From Pohlia nutans (Eukaryota; Streptophyta; Bryopsida; Bryales; Mniaceae): a DNA stretch of 64,000 bases. The notes beneath the pieces were generated by a model. It searched no databases and was not told where the DNA came from. It worked only from the letters and a program-made list of their open reading frames with translations. Location of the stretch: assembly GCA_022496805.1 (NCBI GenBank), contig CM040090.1:8364001-8428000 (forward strand). The letters are read 5' to 3'. Each line of letters starts with the position of its first letter. Within the stretch, counting starts at the first letter, position 1. The translations under genes and the position numbers were made by a program. Shown here one piece after another: positions 24,881 to 41,039 of this stretch.

Positions 24881-26162
24881 TTATGCTCCCATCTCTTCAT
24901 ACATGATGCTTGAAGGAGAATCTAGCTAAGATTAGTCAAATAAAATGCATTAATGAAGCCCGTTTTTGTGAAGGTGGTACGCACGCATTGGATACAAAAA
25001 ACATAGTTATATCTCCTGATCTCAATTTTAGGTACTACTTGCATCTTTTAAAGTATGTACATCTAAAAGTGACAAAATAGGCATCTAAACATGGTTCTTG
25101 TTATATATGTTTTTCAATCATGTTTGCAATTGAAAGAAGATTCCAATAAATTTTAGCATGTTTTTTTTTGGTACCGTATAAAACCCTAACATGTTCATCA
25201 CAAGTATACCCAATATCAACTTTAGGCTTTCATGTTCACATTAGATACACTTAACATAAGAATCTTTAGTAAAGATTACAGTTAGGTGTATGTTACTTTA
25301 GGCTAAGCTCAACAACACTTAAACTTTTACAGATTGGTATAAGAAGGCAATTAAAGATTCATAACAATCAATTAGGCTCCTCAACATTTGGACTTCTAGG
25401 CACAATTGCTTAGAAATGTTGTATTGTTTTCAAGTTGTTAAATTAAATCTCTTTTTGTCATGTCATTAGACCAAAGCAATATTAAACCTTAAAAAACCTT
25501 AAAAAAATAAGGTGAATCATTTAATCTCCAAATGCCTATAGCCCTCTCCAAATTAGGTAGATTTGCAAAGATGCATTATAAAATGCAATCAGTAAGTGGG
25601 ATATTTTGAACTTGGTGTATGACTTAAAGTTGTCCATTATGAATTTTAGATTCTATCCATACAATTAAACATATGATTGCAATCACCAATTTTTTTGTAT
25701 GGAATTTAAAACTTTAATTTCAATTTATTTTTTTGAAATTCAATTACGAATAAGACATTGACAATCCATGGATGAGATTTTTGTGATGGGTTGAAATGTA
25801 ATACTCTAAGTGTAGTGATTTTTGGAGATTTTTTGATTGCTTAATTTTATGAATTGAGTTTTTCAAGAGCACTTTTGAACACTTTTGAACTAAGATCTTA
25901 AAAATGTTTTACGGATCAATGCAACATGAAATGAGGCGTAAAATTTAATAAAGTATCTCCTTTCTTATCAAATCCCACATGCATGAAGCTATCTTGCCAT
26001 AGAATTTTTTAGTATTTTTTTCACTTACAAAAAGTGCATGACGGAAGAGGAAACGTGAATGAAATCTGTGGACCGGTACGCATTTAAGGGTTAATACCAA
26101 ACGTCAAAAAGGTGAAGTGCATAACATTCAGTAGCCTTTGTTACTAATGCCTTCTCCTAACA
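24881..26162. other. Intergenic repeat-derived DNA with one TTAA element end
   Basis: 25570-25880 resembles 50020-50310. A right end ACGCATTTAAGGG followed by TTAA (26091-26094) marks a TTAA element whose left end I could not place. No gene. Confidence 0.5.
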
Positions 26163-26600
26163 AAATGATGTGGAATATTCCACATCATTTCATCCTCCCA
26201 ATGAAATGATGGGGGATATTCCACATCACATCAATAGCTATGGGGACACGGGACATTAAGCAAGAGCAACCAACCATGGTGAACAGTAATAGAAAGCTTT
26301 CAGTCACTCACAATTCAACAGTGTCCTATAATTGTTTATTGGATTCAATAGTTCATTTAATTATAGATCACTAGTCACTCCATATATAAAGGTGGATGAA
26401 ACAAAATGGCAGCCTTCTTGAAGGCTTCTGAATGTTATGAGTCCTCTTTCTTGTTACAAGCAATTTCAGTAAAGAACCGACGTGCCGCGGTAAAGCTAAA
26501 TTGCTTTAGGTTGGCTTTTCGCTCAACTGAAGGCAAAAGATACCGGCTTTGCCACCGCCTTGGATCCAATTGAATTCAGAATTCAACTACTGATCCCACG
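26163..26600 (+). mobile_element. Possible solo LTR or TRIM (tentative)
   Basis: Begins in a 28-bp perfect palindrome (26163-26190, core GTGGAATATTCCAC), as some Copia LTRs do with TG at the edge. A TATATAAA box lies near 26392, followed by transcript-like sequence. No partner LTR, primer-binding site or target duplication was found, so this is only a suggestion. Confidence 0.3.
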
Positions 26601-26958
26601 ACTTTTATACACTTTAGGCTGGAATCGGATCTAGAAGTAGGAATCTGTAGACTTAGAGGGCTTCCGTACTTTAAAACTTTATTTGCATGCCAACTGTCTG
26701 TCTGTTCATTTTAATGCACCTGTCCGTATTTCTAAAGGACCAAAATCACTAAAGATTCATTGTTTTAAAATGTCAAATCCAATTGATCATATTGTTACAA
26801 AAAAATATTTTAGATGAGACTAAATTTTATAACACGAGAATGAGTGAAGAATATTGCATGTGTTATCAAACTGCAAACAAATTTGAACAAAAGAAAGTCT
26901 ATATAGAACCTAAAAAAACATGAGGCCTAATTCGGGTTTCTTGGTCCTTTAGGGCTTA

Positions 26959-27716
26959 GAGCATCTCCATCCATGCCCGGTATATGTGGTGTTATGTTGC
27001 CATTGAACCTCTGTTGTTCAACTGCATATTCGGGCTGGCTCGGTTATGTTGGTAGCTTTAAACCCAAGGTCCTCGTATAAAAGGCAAAACCCAAATATGA
27101 GATCCTTTGTTCTTCTCTGGCACAAGTTTTTTAGGAGTTCTCCTTGTGTGACATCATAGTTTTTAATTACAAGAGAACATAGGTTCAATGAGAGTGCTTT
27201 TGCATCTTCACCCTAACGAGGATTCGAGTGTTGGCGATGACAGTGAAGAGCAGCCTGGTGTACCATACTAGAGGATACAATACACTAAATAGTGTGTTTA
27301 GGTTGCTTTATCCAAAAAAAGTTAACTTATAAGCCACTACTTGTACACGTGGAGGCGCATGGGTCTCCCTGAGTTTACTTTGCAAGCATTGGATGAGGCC
27401 ACATGAATGCGAGGACAATGCCTAAAATTATTATTAATGAAAAATATTGCATCCTTGTACAATAGCACTAAATATTTATATATTATAAAATGTCGAGAAA
27501 TTAATGAGAGGCAACCTAAATGCACTATTTAGTGTAGATATCCAGACGCTAGAGTGTTGGTCCAGCGGAGAGCTCACAGTCGTCGTCCCCAAAAACTATC
27601 CAATGCTGCAGGGTAAAGTTGGAGACCGGGCGCGGCATACACTTCGCCATGGTTCACTAAGCCGCCACAAAAGCCATATGGTGTGATCCATATACCGGGC
27701 ATGGTTGGAGATGCTC
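26959..27716. mobile_element. PIF/Harbinger-like MITE with GAGCATCTCC ends
   Basis: 758 bp. The left end GAGCATCTCCATCCATGC and right end (reverse complement) GAGCATCTCCAACCATGC both continue into CCGGTATATG. Flanks are TTA and TTT, compatible with a decayed 3-bp duplication. Confidence 0.7.
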
Positions 27717-27719
27717 TTT

Positions 27720-28119
27720 TATGCTGGATTCCACTAGACATTACAATCAGTCTTTAATTTGTTGGCGAATTTTCGACTAAATCTTACCTCAGTTTTGATG
27801 TGGCTACTTGTACACTAGAAAAAATGGAAAAAAAAGTGGATGAAATCGCCAAAATCTTCTCAGAAAAATACCACAATCGTCATGATTTGAATGAAAGTGC
27901 CTTATAATAAATAAATTTATTGATGAACATATTAATATGGATGATTCTATCCATGTTTTCCTTACCTGGCTACATTCCAAGATGCGTGTCAGTCTATCAA
28001 CAGAAAAACTAAAAATAAACACTGATTACAATCTTCTGTTTTGGTGAGGCTTGCAAAGGAGCAACTTCTGTGAGAGGAAAAGTGCTTGCTGCAAAGAGGC
28101 TGAACAGCATCTGTCTAAC
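27720..28119. other. Intergenic, no gene seen
   Basis: AT-rich, with no supported feature. Confidence 0.4.
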
Positions 28120-28123
28120 TTAA

Positions 28124-28486
28124 CCCTTAAACGTCAAGAGGGCCTGAACGGGGCAACCCGGAAGGCATCTAAATTTTTTTTAGGGAAAACAATAAATAAA
28201 TAAATTGCAAAAACGGCTCTGCACTGCACTGCTGGCTAGCACTGTAGCACTGCGGCACTGCTAAACTTCAGCTGCCCCAACCTCAAAACTTGTTCAATTT
28301 GATAACTTTGATTGCTCACCAACGATTCCACAATCTCTCAAATGAGGCGAAAATTTGGAATCTAGATTTCTTTTTCAGTAGCTTTCCAACGCAACAAGTC
28401 TCACTTGATTTGGTTGAGAAAATCAACTTTTTTCTTCATTATTCTCTTTTTACTAAGCCTATGGGGCTTACCTTGACGTTTGAGGG
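28124..28486. mobile_element. TTAA-flanked piggyBac-like MITE, CCCTTAAACGTC family, short intact copy
   Basis: 363 bp between TTAA at 28120-28123 and 28487-28490. The ends are CCCTTAAACGTC and (reverse complement) CCCTCAAACGTC. It is collinear with 33412-34963 except that it has only about three AATA units where that copy has the long ATTT array. A third, split copy is 42630-44142. Confidence 0.9.
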
Positions 28487-28490
28487 TTAA

Positions 28491-29037
28491 ACCTGGCAAC
28501 ATCTGTCAAGAGCTAACTAAAACCGATCTGGTACCCAAAACCGACCAGGTATCCAAAACCGATCTGGCCTAATTTCTAGATTTTGAAAGAAAAGATGTAC
28601 CTCATTTGTACATTAGAGCATATTATCGGTTTTGGGTCCTGAAGTACTTTTCACTTTGAAAAATTGTACAAATTTCAATATTGGGAAATAATTCATGGAA
28701 AATTTTGCATTCTCCGCGAAAACTAACTTCCAACCCGGGAAAAATATCGCCCTATTAATGGCTGGTCCTGAAATAGTGTAGGTAGCTTAAGTTATCAGTT
28801 TTAGGTGCCTCGACCTTACACCTGATTTGGACACGTTTAAGGTAGGAGCACCCAATTCCTCAATGCCGATAATTTTTAGACACGTCATTCATTTTAGAAC
28901 CCAAATCTAAACACATCATAGAGCTTTTATTGTTTGTTGACAAAAATGATAAGCTATTTGTGATCTACCTAGATTTATGTTTTAGAATGATTAAATTATC
29001 AGCACTCGGTATACTGTTGGAATTGAGTGCTCCTACC
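28491..29037. other. Intergenic, decayed repeat
   Basis: Contains the tandem words CCAAAACCGATCTGG/CCAAAACCGACCAGG at 28520-28568 and a right end GGTGCCTCGACCT followed by TA near 28816, suggesting an old Stowaway-like copy. No gene. Confidence 0.4.
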
Positions 29038-29352
29038 TTAACCCTTAACTCCACTAAGAGCATCTTCACTCGTACACGCTAGAGATGACTCGCTGAAATT
29101 ATTCATTTACATTTGAAGAGCCCTTGCAATTACACTTTCCCACCTTTGCACGCCCCACACATCAAAAGTGCACATCAAATAATCAATGGACCAATCACAA
29201 GTAGAATGTGGAGATATAGTCAACCAAATAGTGATTTGAAGGGTCATTTCTTAACATACTAGGATTGAGAGTCAAGACGCGTTTCTGAAGGGCCCTTGGC
29301 ACTTTTCATCTAGTTCTTGAGTGTCAGAGACTCTAGGAGGGCAACGCACGAG

Positions 29353-29678
29353 CTACTCTAAGGGCCTCCTTCAATGCTTGGGTTGGTCCAGCAGTAAACA
29401 GTGACTTCATCACCATCGAAATCTGCAAAACTCTTCTATGTGCACCGGTAGAGAGGGGCCCCACCAATCTGTAAAGAAAAAATATACCTTTCTTTTGAGC
29501 CATGCACCTAAACTCAGACGCAACAAAGGAAGGAGCCAATGAAAAGTGCCACCGATGAGCAGTGGAACTCAATGTCCTGCTTCTCTGTTCACCCTCTCCC
29601 AGTGAAGTTCGGGACCTCAATCTTTGTCGTTTTCATGATTTCACTGGAACCGATCATACATGGAAGCCCGTCCTAAGT
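29353..29678. mobile_element. Decayed copy of the ACTTAGGGCCTC MITE
   Basis: 29357-29440 matches 22369-22445 (GGGCCTCCTTCAATGCTTGG, then CAGCAGTAAACAGTGACTTC). The right end near 29660-29678 is CATGGAAGCCCGTCCTAAGT, a diverged inverse of the left end. Confidence 0.65.
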
Positions 29679-29985
29679 GCCCAATCAACCATATTATACT
29701 TGATGTTTGGTCAAACGTCCTAAAAATCAAGTGTGTTTGATTTTTATTGTAATTGGTGTTTTCATTGAATGTTTAAGGTAAGTTATGATACATCTTTTGA
29801 CCGTTGGAATTGGAAAATAGACATCATTTTAAAAAATTCCACTGTCACCAAATTTGAGTGTCCAAAATACAAACGACCTTCTAAGGATGCTCCAATCATA
29901 AGTCTCTTTATATTTCTTTAATTTCATTTTTTCACTACTTGTAAATATAACTTTTATCTACCTTCAATATAATTTTTGATATTAA

Positions 29986-30794
29986 ACCCCTAAGCGTCCC
30001 TAGCATTTTTGGGCTTAAAAACACCATTGCTTTTGATGTGTTATAGGTCTAAACGTAAGTGAGGTATAGGAATCTCAACTGTACAATCTTGTAATATACA
30101 TGTTGCAGATCATGTGAATCAAATTTGGGGTCATTTTCCCGTATAGATTGCAAGATCATAGTGTTTTAGTGTTAGAAAAGGATGCTAAAATATTCTTGGC
30201 AACACAGTTAAACGTGAAATTCATTTTCAGAATTACTTAAATGAAAAAACTTTCAACTACAGGGTAGTTCAAAATCATCATATAAACACATTGGTACCAA
30301 AAGAAACTCATGGAAAAATTTAGTGTGCCCTAGAATGGCCTTGCAATGTCAAAAAGTAGCCCAAAAAGTGACCAATTTGTCCCAAAAAGCAAAAAGTGTC
30401 CAAACTAGAACCGTCCACTAAATGACTCCCAAACATTCATAACAACATGGATTGACATGAAAATTTTAACATGATAACTAGTCTTCAAGGGGAATCAAAC
30501 TCAATAATTTTTTTATTGGAAACAAACATGGGATGAAGGAGATACAAGCCCTCAAAGTTGCACCCATCAAAATGCACAAAAATTGTCCAAAAAAGAGACC
30601 CCTACTTTCAAATGATCACCAAAAATTAATACATTGTGGATTGATCTTAAATTTTTACCACTCATTTCATACATCATGAGGGGAGTTTTTCCAAAATTTC
30701 ATTAAAATTGGACACGTTTTGCAAAAGCTATAGCTTTCGAAAGTGAATGTACCCCAAAAAACGTCCAAAATATGGACATTGGGACGGTTAGGGG
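29986..30794. mobile_element. TTAA-flanked piggyBac-like MITE, sister of 24122-24876
   Basis: 809 bp between TTAA at 29982-29985 and 30795-30798. The ends are (A)CCCCTAAGCGTCCC and, reverse complement, CCCCTAACCGTCCC. Collinear with 24122-24876 in inverted orientation. Confidence 0.8.
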
Positions 30795-31467
30795 TTAAGT
30801 TTAACAAAAATATTTGTATTTTCATCTTTCTTTTTACATGATAAAATTTGTAAATATCCAAAATATTTTTCAATCATATTAAAAAAATTGTCATACCTTC
30901 ATAATATTGATGACTATTTATGAAAAATTATAAATCATACAATGTGATATTTCAAGTATGCAAATTGTAGTGTTTTGACTTTTACAAAAGAGGTGAGGAC
31001 CTTTTGGGGTTAAACGTCCCATGGACATTGTATATACCCTATCGTATAATTGAAATTTGCTACCAACAAGAAACTCTAAATTGAGATCTCAATAGCTCAC
31101 TAGAACCTCATTGATCTAAATTTCAACTTCTTTTTTGAACTCAAACCCAATACTTATGTGGATCCATTCCAAGAACAACCAAAATATACCGTATTCTACC
31201 GGTCGCAAAGGCACATTTGGACGTTTAGGAGTTAATTTAACATTCAGTAGACTTCATGCATTTTGTTCATCATCTTGGAACTCCATTGTCCAATTAACTA
31301 CTGATGAAGATGTTGTTGAGTGTGGAATATGTTGTATATTCTCTTGTGGGGCAAGGCAAAGCCAATGTAAGCTACACTACTATTTTTTTACTTTTTCCAT
31401 AAATAAACAGAACCGTTACAACGAGACGGATACAAAAACAATAAGGCCCCAATCAGAAAAGCTACAC

Positions 31468-31601
31468 CACTAGTAGGATTTTTATAACTGGTCTTTTGTA
31501 ACTTACATGGTCCAAAACGACTTCTTTTCTAAAGACTTAAGTCACAGAGGACCATGTAAGTCACAAAGGACTAGTTATAAAGGACCAAAATCCTACTAGT
31601 G
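31468..31601. mobile_element. CACTA-type MITE, near-perfect hairpin
   Basis: 134 bp. The ends are CACTAGTAGGATTTT and AAAATCCTACTAGTG, and the arms continue inward (ACATGGTCC with GGACCATGT). The transcript would fold almost completely. Confidence 0.75.
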
Positions 31602-32121
31602 CATTACCTTTTGCTAATAGAGCATGTGGTACGTAATCCAAAGGCCAAAATTTACACCCAATCATTTGCTTACACTAAGAACAAGAATGCATTGCACACT
31701 GACACACGATACAAGGTTCATCTACACGACACATTACAGGAGCACACACTAAAAACCTACATACATTGTAGTTATCTGTAAACTCACTTTGAGTTTGAAG
31801 AATCTATCATGAATTTTGCATTAATATACTTTTATTTGTTCACTCTAAATAGTTAAAAGGTATAAATGAGCGTGGTGATCTATCATTATCAGGTGTGTAA
31901 GAGCTTGGTGGTCTTCAAACTCATGGAATTTTTTTTTGAGCTTCTTTCTTGGTGTCGACAGAAGTTTTCCATGAGTTTGAAGACCACTAAGCTCTTTCAT
32001 ACTGCTTTTAACTACTTGGAATGAACAAATAAAATTATATTAAAGCAAAGCTCATGGTATATTCTTCAAACTCAAGGTGCTTTTATGAATAACTCTACTA
32101 TTAGCAAAAAATAGTGTAGTG
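31602..32121. mobile_element. Foldback element
   Basis: The arms pair over long stretches: TTTGCTAATAG (31611) with CTATTAGCAAA (32099), TTTGAGTTTGAAGAAT (31788) with ATTCTTCAAACTCAA (32060), and GGTCTTCAAACTCATGGAA with TTCCATGAGTTTGAAGACC around the centre. Half of a related arm is present at 48150-48255. Confidence 0.6.
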
Positions 32122-32455
32122 AATGTTATGAAGGGTTAAAAAAATTCTTGTAAAAATAATAAAAATAATAATTAAATTGTTATTATTGGAAACACCTATT
32201 CTTATCAGGAATTATAAAGAGATTCTAAGCATGTCATGTTGAAACATCAAATACAAGAGTTATGAAAGTTTGAAGTTTTATTGGTAAATGACCTAAAACA
32301 GACACGAGTTTCGATGTTGTATTCTTCTCTAATTCAATATGAACATATCCTTAACAATTGTCTTTGTGTCTAAGTTATATGGCCTTTTTGAATTAGGTGT
32401 AATTACCTTTGTTGTCAGACGGACATTGTATAGTATTTGGAAACATGATCTTTAA

Positions 32456-33080
32456 CCCTTAAACGTTGTTGCATTCATATATTAGCTGATGGATGTAACT
32501 TATCCAAAGTGAACTGAAGTATCATATAGTTAATGATGGATTTTTCATTCGATTCTTTTCATGAAGAATCTTTATTGGTCATGCCAACTCTTCAAGTGAA
32601 ATTAGGTCATTTTAGTTCTTTTTGAATTACACACGGGGTCCCAACTACAAAAAGAGTAGTAAAAGCGGTTCACCATGTAGTGTATTTTGGGTGTTTTTTT
32701 TTCTTACTTAAACTAAATTTAGGTCATGAAAATGAGTTCTATTGTATTTGAGCTAAACTAAAAAATGAAGCTTTACCAAGTCTAGTTTCTACTCCATTTT
32801 GAATTTTTGAAAAACTCTGTAAATTGAATGTTTTATTGGAGTTACAAGTTCGGTGGGTATTACCATGGTGTAGGGAATTATTCTAAATTTAAATACATTG
32901 ATGATTTTCAGTACTGCACTTTTCTTTATTGTAATTTACACCTTGGGTAAAAAAAATCGGAAGTTTTGAGGACGTTTTGCAAGTGATGAATTTTTGTCAC
33001 AATCACTTCAAAAAATCACAATAATTTCAAATTCTCACAGGTAAAGCAAGATTCCATGGTCATAGGCCCAACATTTAGGG
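32456..33080. mobile_element. TTAA-type MITE (right border decayed)
   Basis: The left end TTAA-CCCTTAAACGTTG (TTAA 32452-32455) is clear. The likely right end is CCAACATTTAGGG at 33069-33080, where the flanking TTAA has become GTAAA. Confidence 0.55.
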
Positions 33081-33411
33081 GTAAAGTCTTGGAAGACGAT
33101 GCAAATGAAAGGCTATAAGGCGAACCAACCTATTACCACCGTGTTTCCAATTGAGCGTTCATGTTTTGGTGTACATTTCCAACCAAGAATGTCCACTAAG
33201 GTTGATTGTCCTAAAACCACCAAACAATCTGGCCTATTTTTGGCAATGCTAAATTCGGAAAAAAAATATGACCACATTCGAAATAGAATTGCAAAAATTT
33301 GCAACATCTAATTCGCATTTATCAACTTTATACAAAATTCCAAAGTGGAAAGTAACATGTGACCCACACTAAACCTCTAGGTTCCCCCATGTCCACACCA
33401 TGTGATATTAA

Positions 33412-34963
<1,552 letters not shown>

Positions 34964-35131
34964 GTTAATTTTCACTCATAATGATACCCAAAACCACCAA
35001 CTATTTCTTCGCTATGCCATTGGTCTACTTGAACAGTGAAATTTGGTGGTTTTGGGTCTCAACTGTGGTGGCCCCATGAAAAGTCTACATGTCATAATTG
35101 GGAGGTGGTGGGTTTAGGACATCCTACCTTA

Positions 35132-35794
35132 TCGGTACATGTGGACGGAATTTAGAACATGGTTGTAAATGGCTGAAGTACTTTACTAACCAATTCACCT
35201 GCACGAAGGGTCGTTTACATTTACTGATTCACTGGCTAGAGCACAAAGCAGTGAACACAAAATAGTGAACTGTGAACAATATAACTATTGCCAATGACCC
35301 TATTGCCAATGAAATGCTTTATACAGATAACTGGCAAACAAGATACACCCTTCGATTCTTACAAGAGTCTAATGAAACTACCTCCTGTCATCAGCTACTC
35401 ACAATCGTAGCCTGTTGTTACTAAAACTAGCAGTCAACATATCTAGAGCTCGTTGAGCTTCATCCTGTAAACACCATTACTTAATCACACTACTACCTGA
35501 TTGTGAGGCCCTGGAAGGAACATAATGAGTCCCTTACAAAACGGCCACTCACCATCAAACTAGTTTGAAAGGAAGGAAGGAAGGAATACACAAGAATGTA
35601 CAATAATTTTCCGACTCCCACATGACGCATCTGCGATGTGGAGGCAGAGTGGAGTGCCATGTACAGTATTTCCTTCCATTATCTGACTTGAAACGATTGC
35701 TCAAGCCATGGGAATTACTTGGTTTCGGCGTACCGCAGCGCAACAGAATCAATTCTTGAGCTAGGTGTTGCATCCCAAGTGCTCAATGTTTCCT
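35132..35794. other. 3' flank of the cysteine protease gene (minus strand)
   Basis: Should include the protease 3' UTR. GGAAGGAAGGAAGGAA occurs near 35570. No other gene seen. Confidence 0.45.
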
Positions 35795-38460
<2,666 letters not shown>

Positions 38461-39660
38461 CTTCGGAATCGGCGATCTTAGGCAAACACTAGAAGTTCCA
38501 GATGCATGCATGCAACACGGGAACAGATGCTCTCCGTCCCTCTCTCGACCCTGGAATGAAGCTCTTCGGGCGTCGACTAACACCGAGCTCCGGGAATCCA
38601 CATCCTTTAGTGTAGTTGCTTCCGCCTGCCAGTGCGAAAAGCGCGGTGGCGTTGCTGGTGGCCTGAGAGCCCCTCTTTCTAGGTAGGTACTGTGCTTGGA
38701 CCCCACCCTCTACCTCTCTAATTGCACTTAGAACTACGTGGGAATGTTCTTCATCTGCACATAATGGAGGGTAAGGCCCACAGCGAATTTATTTGTGCCT
38801 AAGTTACAGCCTTCAATAATCCTGGCCGCTTTGCCTAGGCTAGTTGCCTTTTATAAAATTAAAAGTACACTTATCTTGTACTTTATGAGCTTGAAAATAT
38901 ATGATCTTTTACATTATAAACTTAAAAATACATCTACCTATCAGTTTGTTTCTAGAATGAACACCTAGAGTCACTTTGCAATTAGAAACTATTATTTTAC
39001 CTCAAAATTATCTCCCCCCAAGCGATGGCTCTTACAAAAAGCCTTGTTTTTGGAAACTTATCACTTACCGAGGTAAATTAACAAAGTCGGGAGCGTGACA
39101 TTGCATAACACTTAACACATAACACTTACTAGTCTTAATTTTAAGGGAGTGTAAATCTCCATAACACATATAGAGTTTTAACACTTATCGAGGTAACACT
39201 TATTGAGGTCTGACTCTATACTATATCACCAACTTACTATTTGAAAAATGGGCTTGATATGTTGCTATAAGAAAAATTGGGTAAAAATTAGAGTATATCG
39301 TTCATGACTTTGTATAGCAGAATCCTACTATTTGGATTTGATTTTATAGATGTAGTCATTTTTTTTGAAACTATGGTGAGAGAGGATATTTGGCATTGAA
39401 TAAGGGAATTTAGTAAGAATCAAATAAGGAAAACTTGCTTAAGATGTGAAGAAAAAAGCATTCACGAGCGTCGGAGAGAATCTTAAGAACTTTAGTAGGG
39501 GTGAAAAGTCTAAGGCTTAACAATGTAATGCATAATCTTCCTTATCATTAGTATGTATAACCAAAAATTTATAGAAAGTTATATATTTGTAGCAAAGAAA
39601 TTGTAAACTGCCAAAAAATGCTTCTTTATTTTCAAGTTTCAATTTTCAAATCACCTATGG
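38461..39660. other. Upstream region of the cysteine protease gene
   Basis: Promoter and 5' leader of the minus-strand gene should lie next to 38461. The remainder is AT-rich with TATCGAGGTAACACTTA-type words at 39060-39215. No gene or clear element ends. Confidence 0.4.
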
Positions 39661-40303
39661 AACGTCTACAACAGATTGGGTATTTTATGACAGGGAAAAT
39701 ATGACTGAGGGTGACTGGCGACTGCAAGCAGTCATATTCTGGAATGCCAAATCTGTCGGTGAGGGCCTCATTCGAAAACATGACTGGGAGTCATATTCTT
39801 TAGTCATATTTTCCAGCTGTACCGTATAAAGTGGATGGGAGGGCCGTATACCTTTGTGGGGAACAAATGAGAACGTACCTAGGGAACGCGCAGTCATATT
39901 CGCCAGTCATATATTCGCTGTGATCACATGTTAGAGTCGCATTTTCAATGTAGTCATCTTTTTTTTTTTTTTGAGGGGGGGGCAGCCCAAGAATATGTAC
40001 ACTGCCCAAGCAAGCTTCCGTGTATTTAGCCTTGGGCAATCACTGTGTAGTATTAAGGTTTAGTTCAAAATCACTTAAGTATGAAAATATGCATTCAAAT
40101 TTGAGTGGTTTTCCATTTGGGCTAGGGTAACTGGGAATTGCACTTTGATATTATTCTAGTATGTGATGAGTACATACACACACACATATATATATAAATA
40201 TTTTCCTTAATTTTCTTTTTTGTCTCGCATTATTTCTTTCTTTTTTTCATTTATTCAAAGTTTAATTTTAATTTTAATTTTAATTTCTTTTTCAATCTTC
40301 AAG

Positions 40304-40717
40304 GAATTTGAAGCATTGCCGGCGGTTGTGGAGGCTTTAGCTCCAGTGGTGGCCACGGGCTCAAAGGTGGTAGAGGCTTCAACCCCAGCCTTGGCCACGG
40401 GCTCAAAGATGGCGGAGGTTTCAACTCCTGTGTTGGCTATCGGGTCGAAGGTTACAATCTTTGACTTCGACGAAGAGATGAAGGCGACGGGGACAGCGGT
40501 AGGTCACGGTGTGATTGTCAGCCTTGCAGGAGGTACACTGCATGGGCGGATTATTGAGGAAGGCAATGTTTTTGTGGCAATTTCTTCCATCGTTCCGGGA
40601 TCGGAGGGGGTCTGGCTCTACGAGGCAAACAACGACAATGAGCCTCCAATGGTCCGTTTAGGAGACGCACTGAACTCTATGACCAAGTGGCCACTGGAAG
40701 CAGTGAAGGCAGCGTGA
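40304..40717 (+). CDS. TNP1/En-Spm-like protein, C-terminal exon
   Basis: An exon-like frame of 137 residues plus stop follows a pyrimidine-rich stretch and an AAG acceptor at 40301-40303. An ATG-less frame extends upstream through low-complexity sequence that I read as intron. The first 45 residues repeat an Ala/Val/Thr-rich unit of about 17 residues (ATGSK, ATGSK, AIGSK). Residues from about 50 on (GVIVSLAGGTLHGRI, FVAISSIVPG, RLGDALNSMTKWPLEAV) resemble the TNP1/EN/SPM C-terminal domain of plant CACTA proteins, which ends in a Gly/Ala-rich stretch and a WP motif. The match is by eye. In the family, TNPA-like proteins bind the subterminal repeats. No first exon was identified, so it may be a remnant. 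Confidence 0.6.
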   Translation, partial: EFEALPAVVEALAPVVATGSKVVEASTPALATGSKMAEVSTPVLAIGSKVTIFDFDEEMKATGTAVGHGVIVSLAGGTLHGRIIEEGNVFVAISSIVPGSEGVWLYEANNDNEPPMVRLGDALNSMTKWPLEAVKAA

Positions 40718-41039
40718 ATTGCACATCGTAAGATCTTGGCCATCAGTTTTTTTATGTGTTGAGGAGGAGTAGAAGCTGCTAACGCTAGATAGCGCCATTG
40801 TCTAGGACTTTCTGTGAATGATGGGCTATCCTTTGTGATACTCAGTTTCATTTTAAACCGAACTAAATTTCATTTCTCGGCAGTATCTTTGTTTCTCTTT
40901 TAGTGCCTCCTTTTGTACTTGCGTAGCAAACTTCTAATTGAGTCATTCTCCCTTGCCGTGACTTCCTTGTCGTAATCGCAAATCACTAATAACAATAATG
41001 CAAACCCAACGCCATGCCGACACACGCATCGCACAAAAC

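Larger units (their letters stand above)
29042..31231. mobile_element. TTAA-flanked element split at the TTAA in its own left TIR
   Basis: The left edge reads TTAA (29038-29041), CCC, TTAA (29045-29048). The left TIR resumes as ACGTCCC only at 31015, after GGGG-TTAA. The right end GGACGTTTAGGAG is followed by TTAA at 31232-31235. The joined left end CCCTTAAACGTCC matches the right end (reverse complement CTCCTAAACGTCC). The inserted 29049-31010 block contains further elements. Its own left end (CTCCACTAAGAG) matches its right end only weakly. Confidence 0.5.

Noticed and set aside
31135..31473. 112-residue plus-strand frame
   Set aside because: Crosses a TTAA element end at 31232-31235 and has no family features.
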